Below are positions 23,230 through 34,424 of a stretch of 64,000 bases of DNA, one piece after another. Source of the stretch: Cordylochernes scorpioides (Eukaryota; Arthropoda; Arachnida; Pseudoscorpiones; Chernetidae); the NCBI GenBank assembly GCA_030710605.1, contig CP092880.1, positions 8,131,313 to 8,195,312 of the forward strand, in the 5' to 3' direction. Under the pieces are notes generated by a model. The model was given only the letters and a program-made list of their open reading frames with translations, was not told the DNA's origin and did no database searches. The translations under genes were made by a program, and so were the position numbers. Every line of letters begins with the position of its first letter. Positions within the stretch are counted from its first letter, which is position 1.

Positions 23230-23640
23230 ATTGGTTGTCACTTCGGACGCGGGGGTTTTGTGCCTAGTACATTTCCTTTGAAAGGAGAAAAATGTATCCG
23301 TAGGGCCTCTGGTTGGTTCTTTGTGACATTCGGGGAGTTTTTTGTCGAGTGGGGCACGGCAGTATAGGGTGACGGGACGTTAAGTGAGGCGGGCGGGCGG
23401 CAATCATGTCGCGGCCATCACCCTCGGTGCGCCACTCCGTCCTACACGCCATGGGCAGCTTCGTGCCTCCCCCGCCCAAACCTCCGCGCGGCGGGCTGCC
23501 CAGGGCCCCTCCCGCGGCGCTAGGCTGTCGTTGCTCCGTGTGTTCCTACCTCCACTCCCACTTCTTCCAACCGCGGCGGCCACGGGTAGGTCCTGCCCGG
23601 GCTACTCTCGGTAGACCGAACTCTCTCCCCTGTATATCTT
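23230..23640 (+). promoter_or_regulatory. CpG-rich island inside intron 2
   Basis: A sharply GC- and CpG-rich stretch (ggcgggcgggcggc, ccgcgcggcgggc, cccgcggcgc) in otherwise AT-rich intron DNA, not resembling any repeat seen here. It could be an internal promoter. No TATA box recognised. Inference only. Confidence 0.45.
23406..23585 (+). CDS. candidate alternative first exon of liprin-beta (speculative)
   Basis: ATG at 23406 opens 60 codons (MSRPSPSVRHSVLHAMGSF..., Pro/Arg-rich) ending at CGG|GTAGGT, a good donor in phase 0. Exon 3 begins in phase 0, so a spliced product would be in frame with the coiled coil. No homology is recognised for the peptide, and composition alone could keep the frame open. 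Also possible: an unrelated non-coding CpG island. Confidence 0.3.
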
Positions 23641-23819
23641 CCCTCACGTATTTGATTGTAAAAACTCGACTATTTTGGTTTTTGTGTTGTACGAAAAAAG
23701 TTATTCGGCTTTTAATGATTAAAAAAAAATATTATATACGATACAATTTTACGCCATTTGTTATAATAAATTTGAACTTTTTTTTTGACGCGTATAATTC
23801 TTTAAAAAATAAATTAATT

Positions 23820-23920
23820 TTCTACCATCCTTACTGCAATGATAAAATAATGGGAGATCCTAACTCATCAGTGGTGAACCATCCCAGCGGTTTTGCCAGT
23901 TTGATCTACCATACTACTGT
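23820..23920. mobile_element. FB2-related fragment
   Basis: ctaccatccttactgcaatg, atgggagatcctaactcatc, agtggtgaaccatcccagcg. Similar single-arm pieces are at 24780-24905 (with atagatggcgcgttattgct) and 37915-38000. Confidence 0.7.
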
Positions 23921-24041
23921 ACTATTGCATTTTTTTTATTACTGTCAAACGGGAATTATATTAAATAAAGTTGCGAAGTTAAAGTTGTTGTTTATCTTAA
24001 AGGTGTTTGTAACATACGGCAGGATAATCTTGACGCCCTGG

Positions 24042-24215
24042 TTCAAATTCACATTAATAGGTACCGCTCAGCAAGAGCAACCTAGTTCATGATAATTGAA
24101 ACAGTGAATAATATATGTGAAGGTTATTCACATATTAAACAAAATGTTAATGCGGGATTCAATCCCGGTTCATGACTGTCGGGAATCGAGGGTGTTACCC
24201 ACTCGTCCACCGACT
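24042..24215 (-). mobile_element. tRNA-derived SINE, family S2
   Basis: Minus strand starts gtcggtggacgagtgggtaa (box A-like), has accgggattgaatcccgcat (T arm, box B-like), then a ~100-bp body with gaactaggttgctcttgctg, agcggtacctattaatgtga. Confidence 0.82.
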
Positions 24216-25124
24216 TTTATATTCTTGACCCCGCCTTGTATATTCTAAATACAATCTGAACCTTCTTCCTACTGGTTTCAAACTTGTATATTGGTGTATA
24301 TTTCAACCTAACAACAGCCTTGTGTGCACCATTGTGCTGAAGGATTGTAACTATCAAGTGTCATGTTGAATGATACTTTCCATTTCAAGGAGCCACCGCC
24401 GATTCTTAACTCGATCCCTCTAAGCGTCCTCTATCCATGATACCACAGCGAGTGACACTTGTCATTGGTCGGTTAACCACCCCTTGTTGGGTCAATTTCA
24501 TTGTGCCCCCGCACTTTGCTTCTCGGATTTTCTTCTAAAGTAGAGATCAAAACCAAACTTCACGCCTGACAAGTAATTCCTTTCTCTATATAACAAATGA
24601 AAACATGAATGTTATGATTGAACTGACAAGTTGATCTGGCAAGAGGGCAGACTCGATTGGTAAACATTCTTATATGTATATAACAATGATATAAAAAACA
24701 TAATAAATAAAGAACTTAGTTCAGTTGCATTCTGCGTGATCAAAGAGGCACAAAGAACAACATAAACAACAATGAAGACACGAATGCTTCTTTTACACAT
24801 AAATCAAAATTTGACTATCCTTACTGTGATGAAAAAATATTGGGAAAGGGGCGTCTTAATGTTTACATTTGCCATATATAGATGGCGCGTTATTGCTTTA
24901 TAGTAATTCCTTTCTCTACCTGAAGCTGTTCATATAATGTCGTTACAAAATTATATAAATGTAAAAAATATAAATGGTGACAATTCGTTTCTTCGTGAAA
25001 TTTTTTTTGTAAGCTTTCGGATCTTTACAATCCTTCCACAGGCATCTAATAACAAGAAATGACATCCCTCTATCTCTCCCACCAGAATTGACCTAACAAC
25101 TATACGTTTTATATTGACCTGGTT

Positions 25125-25480
25125 CAAAATCACATGAATAGGTACCGCTCAGCAAGAGCAACCTAGTTCATGATAATTGAAACAAACAACAACAATTGCC
25201 TTTATTGGGCACACGTGCCATACAGGATACTCCCGGTAGGACAAAATAAATAAATAATAAATTAGCATCATAGTTATATACAAATATTGGGTATTGACCT
25301 CGACCAATTATCGAGTTGGATCCGGTATCTGTGCTAAACATATATAATTGAAACAAGTGAATAATATGTGAAGGTTATTCACATATTGAACAAATTTTAA
25401 CGCGGGATTCAATCCCGGTTCATGACTGTCGGGAATCGAGCGTATTACCCTCTCATCCACCGATTATCCACCGATTTATA
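25125..25480 (-). mobile_element. tRNA-derived SINE (family S2) split by a LINE 3' end
   Basis: The SINE reads on the minus strand from a tRNA-like head. A 158-bp LINE 3' end with (TTG)n tail (25186-25343) is inserted with duplication ATAATTGAAACAA (25173-25185 and 25344-25356). Confidence 0.82.
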
Positions 25481-25794
25481 TTGACTGTCTCCGCAAACTA
25501 GCGGCCACGGCACCAGTTTTAGCGAAATCACAACACCCACCTGGAAACTGTGGTTTCGGCCTGATGGCCATCATCATTTTAGAGCGAGGGCTTTGAATTG
25601 ATTAGATAAACTAGGGATTTAACGAATTATTCAGAATTTGCGGAGGTGGTCTAGAGATGGCACATATGTCTATTTTGACAGGAGAGTTGGATCTTTCTTT
25701 TTATCAATCGATTTCTTCTCTCCTAGCACCGAATTTCCATCGACATCATTTTACTTTTATGTAAAGATGTGCAAGCTGAATGATTCAGTTTAGC

Positions 25795-25972
25795 TCGGGC
25801 TGGTTCAAAATCACATTAATAGGTACCGCTCAGCAAGAGCAACCTAGTTCATGATAGTTGAAACAGTGAATAATACGTGAAGGTTATTCACATATTAAAC
25901 AAATTTTAACGCGGGATTCAATCCCGGTTCATGACTGTCGGGAATCGAGCGTGTTACCCTCTCATCCACCGA
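25795..25972 (-). mobile_element. tRNA-derived SINE, family S2
   Basis: Complete copy with the same head and body as 24042-24215. Confidence 0.82.
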
Positions 25973-26164
25973 CTTATTGGCTCGGGCTCTGCCCGAATGG
26001 ATGTCGGCCCAATGAATATTGTTTTAACAAATGGTATTTATTAGGATTGTGTTAACCGTAGTGAGGTAGATGATAGAAAACTATATTGTCACGGAGAAAA
26101 CTTAGGAAAGACAGACGTGCTCGAATGACAAGGCCATTTATTTGTTCACACAACTATAACTTTA
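25973..26164. other. nothing recognised
   Basis: Short AT-rich spacer between SINE S2 and FB2. Confidence 0.4.
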
Positions 26165-26420
26165 ATACAAATGAAAACTCCAAAAATGTGAATGTTTCTT
26201 TTCACAAATAAATCAAACTTCTACTGCCCTTACTGCGATGAAAAAATATATTGGGAGGGCTTGGCTCATCATTGCTGGGAGGGTTCACCACTGATGAGCT
26301 AAGCTCTCCCAATATATTTTTTTCATCGCAGTAAGGGCAGTAGAAGTTTGATTTATTTGTGAAAAGAAACATTCGCGTTTTTGGTGTTTTCATTTTTACT
26401 ATATAGATGGCGCGTTATTG
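26165..26420. mobile_element. FB2 foldback, nearly perfect hairpin
   Basis: Arms with cttctactgcccttactgcg, atgaaaaaatatattgggag and their complements pair over about 100 bp around 26285. Ends carry atagatggcgcgttattgct. The strong hairpin would form in the pre-mRNA. Confidence 0.85.
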
Positions 26421-27000
26421 CTTTGTATTAACTTTATTTACATGGTTATTTACATATGGCGAGTTGGTGGAGTAGAGGTGACATACCTTGCAGCTGTTGG
26501 GTGATGAGCTCCTAACTAAGCGTCAGGTAGTCGGAAACGGGGATTGATATCCTCATTGTGTACATAATATAATACAGCGAGAAACATTTATTATGTGGCA
26601 CCAAATATTGAAATTAATAGTCTGTAAAGTTCCGCTACATAGCTTCTCCTCCCTATGGAAACTGTGACTCACAGCTTTCAAGCTTTGTTGCTTCTTACAT
26701 GGAGCTGACGTGTCAAGGATTCTATCGACGTCTTGAGACTTGGTCCTCAGGAGTTTTGTATCTTCTTATTCTTGTGTCGTGAAGAGCGGGTTTATCGTCG
26801 TAGCTTCGATATGGAATGTTCAATTTCTTGGAGGGAAGACTTTGACACGGCGCTGGAATCCTGGAGTCAAATAGAAAGTATACAGCATCTCTCCTAGCCA
26901 CGAATTCTGCTAAGCGATCTATCCTAATCTCCCCAGCACATCATGTCACGTAGAAACGTCAGGATGCCAAGGCAATGTCTTAACGAATAGAAAATAATCT
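26421..27000. other. nothing recognised
   Basis: No frame, repeat or RNA gene identified. Confidence 0.5.
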
Positions 27001-27178
27001 AGTTGCAAAATAACTTGACTAGGTACCGCTCAAAAAGATAAATCTAGCATATGTTATTTATAACAATGAATAATATGTGAAGGTTATTTACATATATTAA
27101 AACAAAGTGTACAATGCGGGATTCAATCCCGGTTCATGGCTGTCGGGAATCGAGGGTTTTAACCCCTCGTCCACCGAC
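27001..27178 (-). mobile_element. tRNA-derived SINE, family S2, diverged
   Basis: Head conserved (gggattcaatcccggttcat, gtcgggaatcgagggtttta); the body is more diverged than in neighbouring copies. Confidence 0.78.
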
Positions 27179-27194
27179 TCTTCATAGAAAAAGT

Positions 27195-27370
27195 AACCGG
27201 TTCAAAATAACATTAATAGGTACCGCTCAACAAGAGCAACCTAGTTCATGATAATTGAAACAGTGAATAATATGTGAAGGCTATTCACATATTAAACAAA
27301 AATTTTAACGCGGGATTCAATCCCGGTTCATGACTGTCGGGAATCGAGGGTGTTACCCACTCGTCCACTG
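27195..27370 (-). mobile_element. tRNA-derived SINE, family S2
   Basis: Copy directly following the one at 27001-27178, same orientation. Confidence 0.82.
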
Positions 27371-28109
27371 TTGTTGTTGTTTTTAGAAAAGTAATGAGAT
27401 AAATTTACTATATAATCAAATATTGAGAATCCTAAATCTGTTTGTAAATTAATATTCTGAGAAACACAATATTATCATTCTTTTCAGATATGCTGTGTCA
27501 GCAGAAGAGCTTAAATTGACTTGTTCCATTATATGTATGTTCCATATGTAAATACCTGTTTTCTTTCCTCTTTTCGCTCTCCACTTCTCCCACCCATATT
27601 TCCATTCCATTTCCATTCTTTTCAGATGACTCACGATTATTGAGCCAAATTGTAAAAAAATTCTCAATAGCCTTTATATTAAAACTACATCCTCAGCATG
27701 CGAAATGTCATCATGATAATTCAGTAGTTAGTATGCTGGAGCAACAACCCCCTCCCCCCTAAAAGTAAACTTTATCGAAAATGATTTTTAAAAAGAGTGA
27801 TGTGTTTCATCTATCGACTTTAAATGTGCCTATATAAACGTACTATGACAAAATCGAATACATTTTTAAAATTCTAATCTCCAGGTATGAAGGCTTCCCC
27901 TCAATATGGCATAGATATAAATCAAGTCTGTCCCGATTTCTTGACCGAATTCAACATTTTGTCGGGATCTTCTCTTGAATTTGGATGTTTTCTAAATGGG
28001 TTTCTCGATTGTAAGATAGCTGTATGATTTCCCAACTGAAACTTTAGACATATTCGAAATTATTTTTTTGATAAAAGTATTTCGTCTATTTCACCCCGGA
28101 TAATATATA
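27371..28109. other. nothing recognised
   Basis: AT-rich intron DNA. Confidence 0.5.
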
Positions 28110-28287
28110 CCGTAGAACTTCCATGAGAGGACACTCACGCTAGAGGACACCTCTATACAAAGGACAGTTTTTATTTGCAAAATTACCATTTTTACTCTAT
28201 AGAAACTCTTTGGTAAGAAGACACCTCTCCCTAAAGGAAACTTTGACTCTGCAATTAGGTGTTGTTCTTTACAGGGAAGTTCTACTG
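28110..28287. mobile_element. Tigger-type MITE (CAGTAGAAyCTCC family)
   Basis: Left end decayed (ccgtagaacttcc), right end GAAGTTCTACTG followed by TA. Interior matches the copy at 664-838. A 60-bp fragment of the same family lies at 28400-28460. Confidence 0.8.
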
Positions 28288-28689
28288 TAACAGAAACCTC
28301 CTTTCCAATAGAAAAATATGTGGTTATAACACAATTATAATGCCACAAGTCTCATATGGATTAAATGGTAGGTAATGATTTAGATTATAGATTAGAAACT
28401 TATCAGGTATCACTTTGACTCTGAAATTAAGTGTCCTTTACAGGGAAGTTCTATTGTAGTACGTTGTGGTAGATCGTGAAAACTTCGTACTATCCAACGA
28501 GGAAGAGAAGTACGGTGTAGAAATCGTACTGCGACCTCCTTATACGAAACAACACATTAGGACCCTAATCCAACACAACTGCCTCATTCGAATGTCAATT
28601 GAAACATGGCGCGTTTGAGCTTTTTAAAAACTAAAGAAATTAAAGGTGTATTCAAAATTGGTATTACATTTTATGGCACTGAGTTTCTT

Positions 28690-28920
28690 TAAACTACAAA
28701 TCCAAAAAATAATAAAAATAAATAAATAATAATGAATAGTGTCTTTCGTTTCGGTAACAGCGTTGTTATCATCATCAGACAAAAGAAGAAATTTATTAAA
28801 AAAGAATGAAATTGTTCTTTTTTTTTTGTCTGTTGATGGTAACAACGTTGTTACTGAAACGTCACACACTATTAATTTATTTGGATTTGGTCTTATTACT
28901 TTGTAGTTCAAATCTATAGT
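28690..28920. mobile_element. FB1 foldback
   Basis: Arms with tttcggtaacagcgttgtta and taacaacgttgttactgaaa fold around 28815; right side ggatttggtcttattacttt. Confidence 0.8.
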
Positions 28921-28925
28921 ACCCT

Positions 28926-29160
28926 TTCGAGAGAGTTTCTTTTAACAAACATCATCAAATAATATCTCTACAGACCTTACTGCAATGATAAAAAGTTATT
29001 GAATGAGATGGTTTGATTCATTATTTGGTGAACCCTCTCAGCTGTTTCGCTAATGATGAACCACTGATGAACCAAGCCCTCTCATTCAATAACTTTTATT
29101 ATCGCAGTAAGGTCTATAGTGATAATATTTGAAGATATTTGTTAAAAGAAACTCATTGCC
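28926..29160. mobile_element. FB2-related foldback
   Basis: Inverted arms: ctacagaccttactgcaatg, ttattgaatgagat at the left; ctctcattcaataactttta, atcgcagtaaggtctatag at the right; the outermost motif is gagtttcttttaacaaa. Confidence 0.8.
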
Positions 29161-29210
29161 TCCACAAAAATGTATTGCAAATTATAACGATAGGTGACAC
29201 AATTGAACAT

Positions 29211-29675
29211 ATAAAAGGTATAACGACATTTGAAAATTATTCCGCATGTGTTTCTTTTAAAGAAAAAAATCTAAATTTATTTTAAGGAGAAATAACGATT
29301 ATTTCTAACCTTAGGGATGAAGTATGAAAGTATGAATTGTGAAGAGTAATGATGAACGGAAAAATAAAGAGTCCAGGGACGGGAACCGAACCCACAGTGT
29401 TCCGCTTACCGGGCAGATGCCATGTCCACTAGGCTACCCTGGACATATTTTTTCGTTCTAATTATAATAAATAATTTTTCGTCTTTATTTTTCCGTTTAT
29501 CATTACTCTTCACAATTCATCCTTTCATACTTCAATCCTAAAGTTAGAAATAATCGTTATTTCTCCTTAAAATGAATTTCGAATTTTTCCTGTAAAAGAA
29601 ACACATGCGGGATAATTTTCAAATGTCGTTCTACAATCATAAGCCGCATTATATTGTACTATATAAAAGGTATAT
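29211..29675. mobile_element. FB3 foldback enclosing a tRNA-like unit
   Basis: Left arm 29211-29370 and right arm 29455-29675 are inverted over about 150 bp (gacatttgaaaattattccg; tatttctaaccttagggatg; gtgaagagtaatgatgaacg and complements). A 74-nt tRNA-like sequence occupies the loop side of the hairpin. No frame of interest. Confidence 0.82.
29371..29444 (-). tRNA. tRNA-like cloverleaf, anticodon GGT (Thr-like), probably a pseudogene
   Basis: The minus strand folds into a full cloverleaf. Acceptor stem TCCAGGG/CCCTGGA is perfect, the D stem has GCC/GGC, anticodon stem TCTGC/GCGGA carries loop CCGGTAA, and T arm is GTGGG-TTCGGTT-CCCGT. Box A (TAGCCTAGTGG) and box B (GGTTCGGTTCC) are recognisable. 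Position 33 is C instead of the invariant U, box B has G where A is usual, and the unit lies in a foldback element. I read it as a transposon-borne tRNA relic rather than a working tRNA gene. Confidence 0.5.
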
Positions 29676-29876
29676 TTAGTTTTACGTTTTGTGTCACTCA
29701 ATACTTGGGGAATCCTCCCCTATCGTAAACCCCCCCTCCCCCAGCTGTCATCAGTCGAAGATGTCCAACATCAGTGGAAGTCAACAGCTGGGGATAGAAC
29801 AGGGGTGTTGTGTCAAGCTTTATGACTTGTGCCCTGGGTTCTCTCTAGCACCAAACTCCTCTTTTTTCCCCTAAGC

Positions 29877-30544
29877 CAAGGGTCGTAAAACTGCGGCTCG
29901 CGAGCAACATGCGTCTCTTTATATAGTTCCATACGCAAATATTATTTATGTTGTTGTCGTGTCCAATAAAGAGTTTCAGATGTCTCCACGCATCTCTATC
30001 ACAGCAGCAGCAATGTCCACTATCTTGGGTGTGTATACTGTATTGTTGTTGTCGTGCCCAATAAAGAGCCTCAGATGTCTCCACGCATCTCTAGCACAGC
30101 AGCAGCAATGTCCACTATCTTGGGTGTGTATACTGTATTGTTGTTGTCGTGTCCAATGAAGAGCCTCAGATGTCTCCACGCATCTCTATCACAGCAGCAG
30201 CAATGTCCACTATCTTGGGTGTGTATACTGTATTGTTGTTGTCGTGTCCAATGAAGAGCCTCAGATGTTTCCACGCATCTCTATCACAGCAGCAGCAATT
30301 TCATTGGAAAATGGGTGCCGTTGCCTCGTTAGTCACCTTGGAAACGAACCAAAATTTGTTCGAATATTCCAAGGGTCCAGGGGGGACCACAGGGAGGTGT
30401 GGTCGGACTTCTCCCCCCCAAATAAAAATATTATTTATGAGAGTACTATTTTATGTTGGCAAGAAAAAAAATTGATGACTCTTTAAAAACTTTGAAATTT
30501 TTGTAATTTTTGATTCTTCCGACTCAAAAGTTTGCCGACTTCTG
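29877..30544. mobile_element. hAT-type MITE split by array A
   Basis: Left part (gggtcgtaaaactgcggctc, to about 29949) and right part (from about 30424, tggcaagaaaaaaaattg to gccgacttctg) flank the 95-bp array and a further 125 bp. Flanks cccctaag and cccttagg resemble an 8-bp target duplication. Confidence 0.78.
29950..30299 (-). repeat. 95-bp tandem array (array A)
   Basis: About 3.7 units, 95 bp apart, with gtccaataaagagcctcag, atgtctccacgcatctctat and cacagcagcagcaatgtcc. The array interrupts a hAT-type MITE (29877-30544). It is the reverse-complement relative of the 122-bp array at 31938-32915. Confidence 0.93.
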
Positions 30545-30894
30545 CCCTTAGGTGGTTCTTTTCCCTTTATAATTCTTCCAGTTCTTCCATTAGAAATAAG
30601 AGCTGAATAAAAGCCCTAGTGACATCAAGACATTTTTAATATCATTTTTTTTTTGCCTCGTTCTTTTTATATATAAGTGGCGGTATAAAATTACATCGAA
30701 GAGCTTTAGTAAGAAGTGCTACGTTTTTTTTCTTCTCTTTTCAGTTTTTTTCTTTGGCTTTTCAAAGCAATGATTTAATGTTGAAAGGAATCATTGAGAA
30801 AACTTATATTATTTTTTTAATACGATAAGAAAAAAAGTTGCGTTACTTTAGAGAGAAAGCAGTTCAAAAACAATCGTCATTAAAGATAATAAAC
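30545..30894. other. nothing recognised
   Basis: AT-rich, T-runs at 30647 and 30725. Confidence 0.5.
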
Positions 30895-31330
30895 CACGCC
30901 AGAGCAGGCTCTACAATCGCCTTTGAAGGCAAGAACCACAGCACCAGCAGGCGTTACCTTCCTCATTAATAGCAAGAACCAAGTCACAAGAAAGCGTTAC
31001 ATTCCTCATTAAGGACAAGAACCAAAACACCAGCAAACGCTACAATCTCCATTAAAGACAAAGAACCACAGCGTCAAACCTACATAATCTCATTATAGAC
31101 AAAGAACCAGCAGGCGCTACAATCGCGAGCAAATGCAAGAACCACAGCACCAGCAGACGCTACAATCTCCATTAAAGACAAAGAACCACAGCGTCAAGCC
31201 TACATAATCTCCTTATAGACAAAAAACCAGCAGACGCTACAATCTCTATTAAAGACAAAGAACCACAGCGTCAAGCCTACATAATCTCCTTATAGACAAA
31301 GAACCAGCAGGCGCTACAATTGCGATTAAA
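30895..31330 (+). repeat. imperfect tandem repeat, gaaccacagc motif
   Basis: Irregular repeats of caagaaccacagcaccagca, ggcgctacaatc, ctccattaaagacaaagaac and cacagcgtcaagcctacata. Spacing is not constant. Source unknown. Confidence 0.75.
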
Positions 31331-31357
31331 AACAGATAGCCACAATAAATAACAACA

Positions 31358-31543
31358 ATTTCTGTGAAAAATAGACACTTCTGCCAGTTAGAGTTTTTTT
31401 TATTTTCTTAACCTTTCAACAAACATCTTTTGTCTTCGTCAGGAGAAATAAATAAAAATAAAGCATTTGGCAAGGCGTTAAAGATTGTTTTGTTTAAAAA
31501 ATCTGTTTAAAAATTGGCCGAAGTGTCTATTTTTCACAGAAAT
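31358..31543. mobile_element. MITE with 23-bp inverted ends
   Basis: 186 bp with ends ATTTCTGTGAAAAATAGACA and TGTCTATTTTTCACAGAAAT inverted. Interior AT-rich. Family unknown; no second copy seen in the window. Confidence 0.75.
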
Positions 31544-31937
31544 ATGAATACCGGCCAGGCACCCTCTATCTTCAGATTAAAGTGTGTAGCAGTCCCAAAA
31601 ATCTCATTAAACAAGTCCACAAACCAAGTTGGAATAATGGCCTCCAAAAGTAAGGAATCACAATACCAGAAGTAACAATAGAGAACAAGCGACACTCGCC
31701 AGGAAAGGACCCAACATGGCCTGTCGGAGGTTAATCCTCGCCAGACGTGGGCGGGCTGGTGGAATGGCGGGGGCGGAAACGCTCTTCATTCCTTCATTAC
31801 ATGAGCTCTTTAATTAATCTACGGGGTGACTGTCCTGACAACGGAGCTCTGTGTCCCCACCGGGGTGACACCCCTCAGTGTGGTCGCTATTTGAAGTTAT
31901 GGGTGTTTGGATTATTTCATCCTTATCAAATATGATA
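31544..31937. other. nothing recognised
   Basis: Moderately GC-rich spacer before array B; no repeat match seen. Confidence 0.45.
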
Positions 31938-32915
31938 ATGCTGTGATAGAGATGTATGGCGCATCTGAAGCTCTACATTGGACACGACAACAACAAAAAA
32001 TTAACATGGTACCTATAAAAGCAGCTTTCACACCTAAGATAGAGGACATTGCGACCGCTTTAATAGAGATCCACGGAGACATCTGAGGCTCTTTATTGGA
32101 CACGACAACAACAACAGAAAATTGATATGGATCCAGAACATCAGCTTTACACACCCAAGATAGAAGGACATTGCGACTGCTGTGATAGAGATGTATGGAA
32201 ACATCTGAGGCTCTTTATTGGACACGACAACAACAACAGAAAATTGACATGGATCCAGAACATCAGCTTTACACACCCAAGATAGAGGACATTGCGACTG
32301 CTGTTATAGAGATCCACGGAGACATCTGAGGTTCTTTATTAGACACGACAACAACAACAGAAAATCGATATGGATCCAGAACATCAGCTTTACACACCCA
32401 AGATAGAAGGACATTGCGACTGCTGTGATAGAGATGTATGGAAACATCTGAGGCTCTTCATTGGACACGACAACAAAAACAACAGAAAATTAACATGGGA
32501 CCTAGAAAAGCAGCTTTACACACCCAAGATAGAGGACATTGCGACTGCTGTTATAGAGATCCACGGAGACATCTGAGGCTCTTTATTGGACACGACAACA
32601 ACAACAGAAAATTGACATGGATCCAGAACATCAGCTTTACACACCCAAGATAGAAGACATTGCGACTGCTGTGATAGAGATGTATGGAAACATCTGAGGC
32701 TTTTTATTGGACACGACAACAACAACAGAAAATCGACATGGATCCAGAACAGCTTTACACACCCAAGATAGAGAACATTGCGACTGCTGTGATAGAGATG
32801 TATGGAGACATCTGAGGCTCTTTATTGGACACGACAACAACAACAGAGAATCGACATGGATCCAGAACATCAGCTTTACACACCCAAGATAGAGAACATT
32901 GCGGTGATAGATATA
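31938..32915 (+). repeat. 122-bp tandem array (array B)
   Basis: About eight units of roughly 122 bp: ggctctttattggacacgac, aacaacaacagaaaattgac, atggatccagaacatcagct, ttacacacccaagatagagg, acattgcgactgctgtgata, gagatgtatggaaacatctg. Reverse-complemented, it matches array A apart from about 27 extra bases per unit. Array B is more diverged, so probably older or independently expanded. Confidence 0.93.
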
Positions 32916-33272
32916 GTTACTAATTATAAGTCATTTCCTATCGGCGATTTAGTCAATTATGTTTCTCTTGTAGATGGACTATCATGCCCAAAAGCTAGAG
33001 ATCTGAAATAGAATTAAAAAATAAATAAATAAATAAATCCCTGCAAGCCTGATGTTTTCAACCTTAATAATGTAGCAAGGAATTTATTATTTTATTTTAC
33101 TCTGCGTAAACTTCCCTCATTGCTTCTATTTTATTTTATCAATTTTAATTTGTGCTTAAATAAATTGCCGTGTCATTCTTAGGTTTCTCTTTCCTAATTT
33201 CTACGATATGGAAGGTGCTATGTAGCAAAATATAAATATCAAAATTAATAATCTGTTCATAAAAATAAAGTA

Positions 33273-33810
33273 CACCTATCCCCCGATTTACACGGTAGAT
33301 ACGTTCCTGAGAAAAACGTGTAAATCGGGGGATAGGTGTACACAGAAATAAAAATAAAATGCATTGACAGGTTAAAATATGTAGTCAGCACATATAAGCT
33401 CGGGATTCCTCGTGAGATGTGTACACAGCGCATTATTATTATTTATTTAGGTAACCCAGGTTCCTGGAGCGTACAGAAGTCGCCAACTACCCGGGATGTC
33501 CTTCTGAACTAAGTCTTCTTGGATTTATATACAATGCCAGTGGAAGTCCAATTAATGAGGTGTCGCCAGGCAGATTTCTTTCTTGGGAGATTTTCTAGGG
33601 ATGCTGGACATATGTTGGTGATACCTAGGAGAGTGGCTGTCTGGAATCTTTGGTATTGAAAATTTGGGCAAGTGAAGAGGAAAGACAACGCAGCGCATGT
33701 GTTCAATCATAGTAGCATTTAGTATAGTGCGATAAAAAAAAACTTATTTGAAAAACCGTGTAAAAGCGAAAACGTGTAAAACAAGTACCGTGTAAATCGG
33801 GGGATAGGTG
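33273..33810. mobile_element. MITE with CACCTATCCCCCGATTTACA ends, filled by a LINE fragment
   Basis: Inverted ends with TA at 33271-33272 and 33811-33812. The left end contains its own inverted copy within 60 bp (gtgtaaatcgggggataggtg at about 33320), so three copies of the terminal motif exist. A 257-bp LINE fragment (33434-33690) with an 8-bp duplication CAGCGCAT interrupts it; the copy at 41617-41906 shows the empty site. Confidence 0.87.
33434..33690 (-). mobile_element. 5'-truncated LINE 3' end
   Basis: On the minus strand it begins cgttgtctttcctcttcac, carries a short C-terminal frame (TATLLGITNICPASLENLPR, ending KSKKT and a stop) and finishes in an AAATAAATAATAATA tail. Flanked by CAGCGCAT (33426-33433 and 33691-33698). 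A typical truncated non-LTR retrotransposon insertion; clade not determined. Confidence 0.75.
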
Positions 33811-34424
33811 TACTTTGCTACAATATGGTAACAAGGGGTTATGACGAATTGTTTGTACGATGCACGGATTCAATAAGATGTCCTCTCTCTACTCCCGTTT
33901 TTCTGAAATGGTCAGTGACCGACAAGGACGACCGACAGGATTTCCTTCTGGTTTGACGGAACGTCCGCCACACCCTCGGCCTTGCTGCGGATGCCGTAGG
34001 TGTGGTGATAGCATTTATTTCAACAGGGCGATCACAGTGATTCCTTTCAATAACATCTATATTTTTAAATATTATTTATAGGTTCATCCTCATTGTTTGT
34101 TTGCCATTACCTTTGTCGTATTGAAGTCACAATAGTAAAAAAAAAATTATTTCATAAATTTAACGTCCTTGGCACAAATTTTGCATATCAATGTTGTACA
34201 TACGAAATTTTATGTTTTCACTTTTCTCTTTATTTATTTTTATAATGTTATATTTTTCTCTCGTATGCAAAAATGTCTTATATAAACTCATCTCGTTCTT
34301 TTGTTTAGTTATCGTAAAAAAGCCTGTAGAAGGACGTCTGAAAGATTCACACAAGATACTACTCTTCAATCACCGTTTTATTTTTCTATTTTAACTCGAA
34401 GAGTTTATTTTAGTCAGCATCTAT
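33811..34424. other. nothing recognised
   Basis: AT-rich; a short frame at 33860 has no recognisable product. Confidence 0.45.

Noticed and set aside
24150..24215. tRNA gene (cgggattcaatcccg T arm)
   Set aside because: It recurs at least six times with the same 100-bp body and, at 40850, a target duplication; it is a SINE head.
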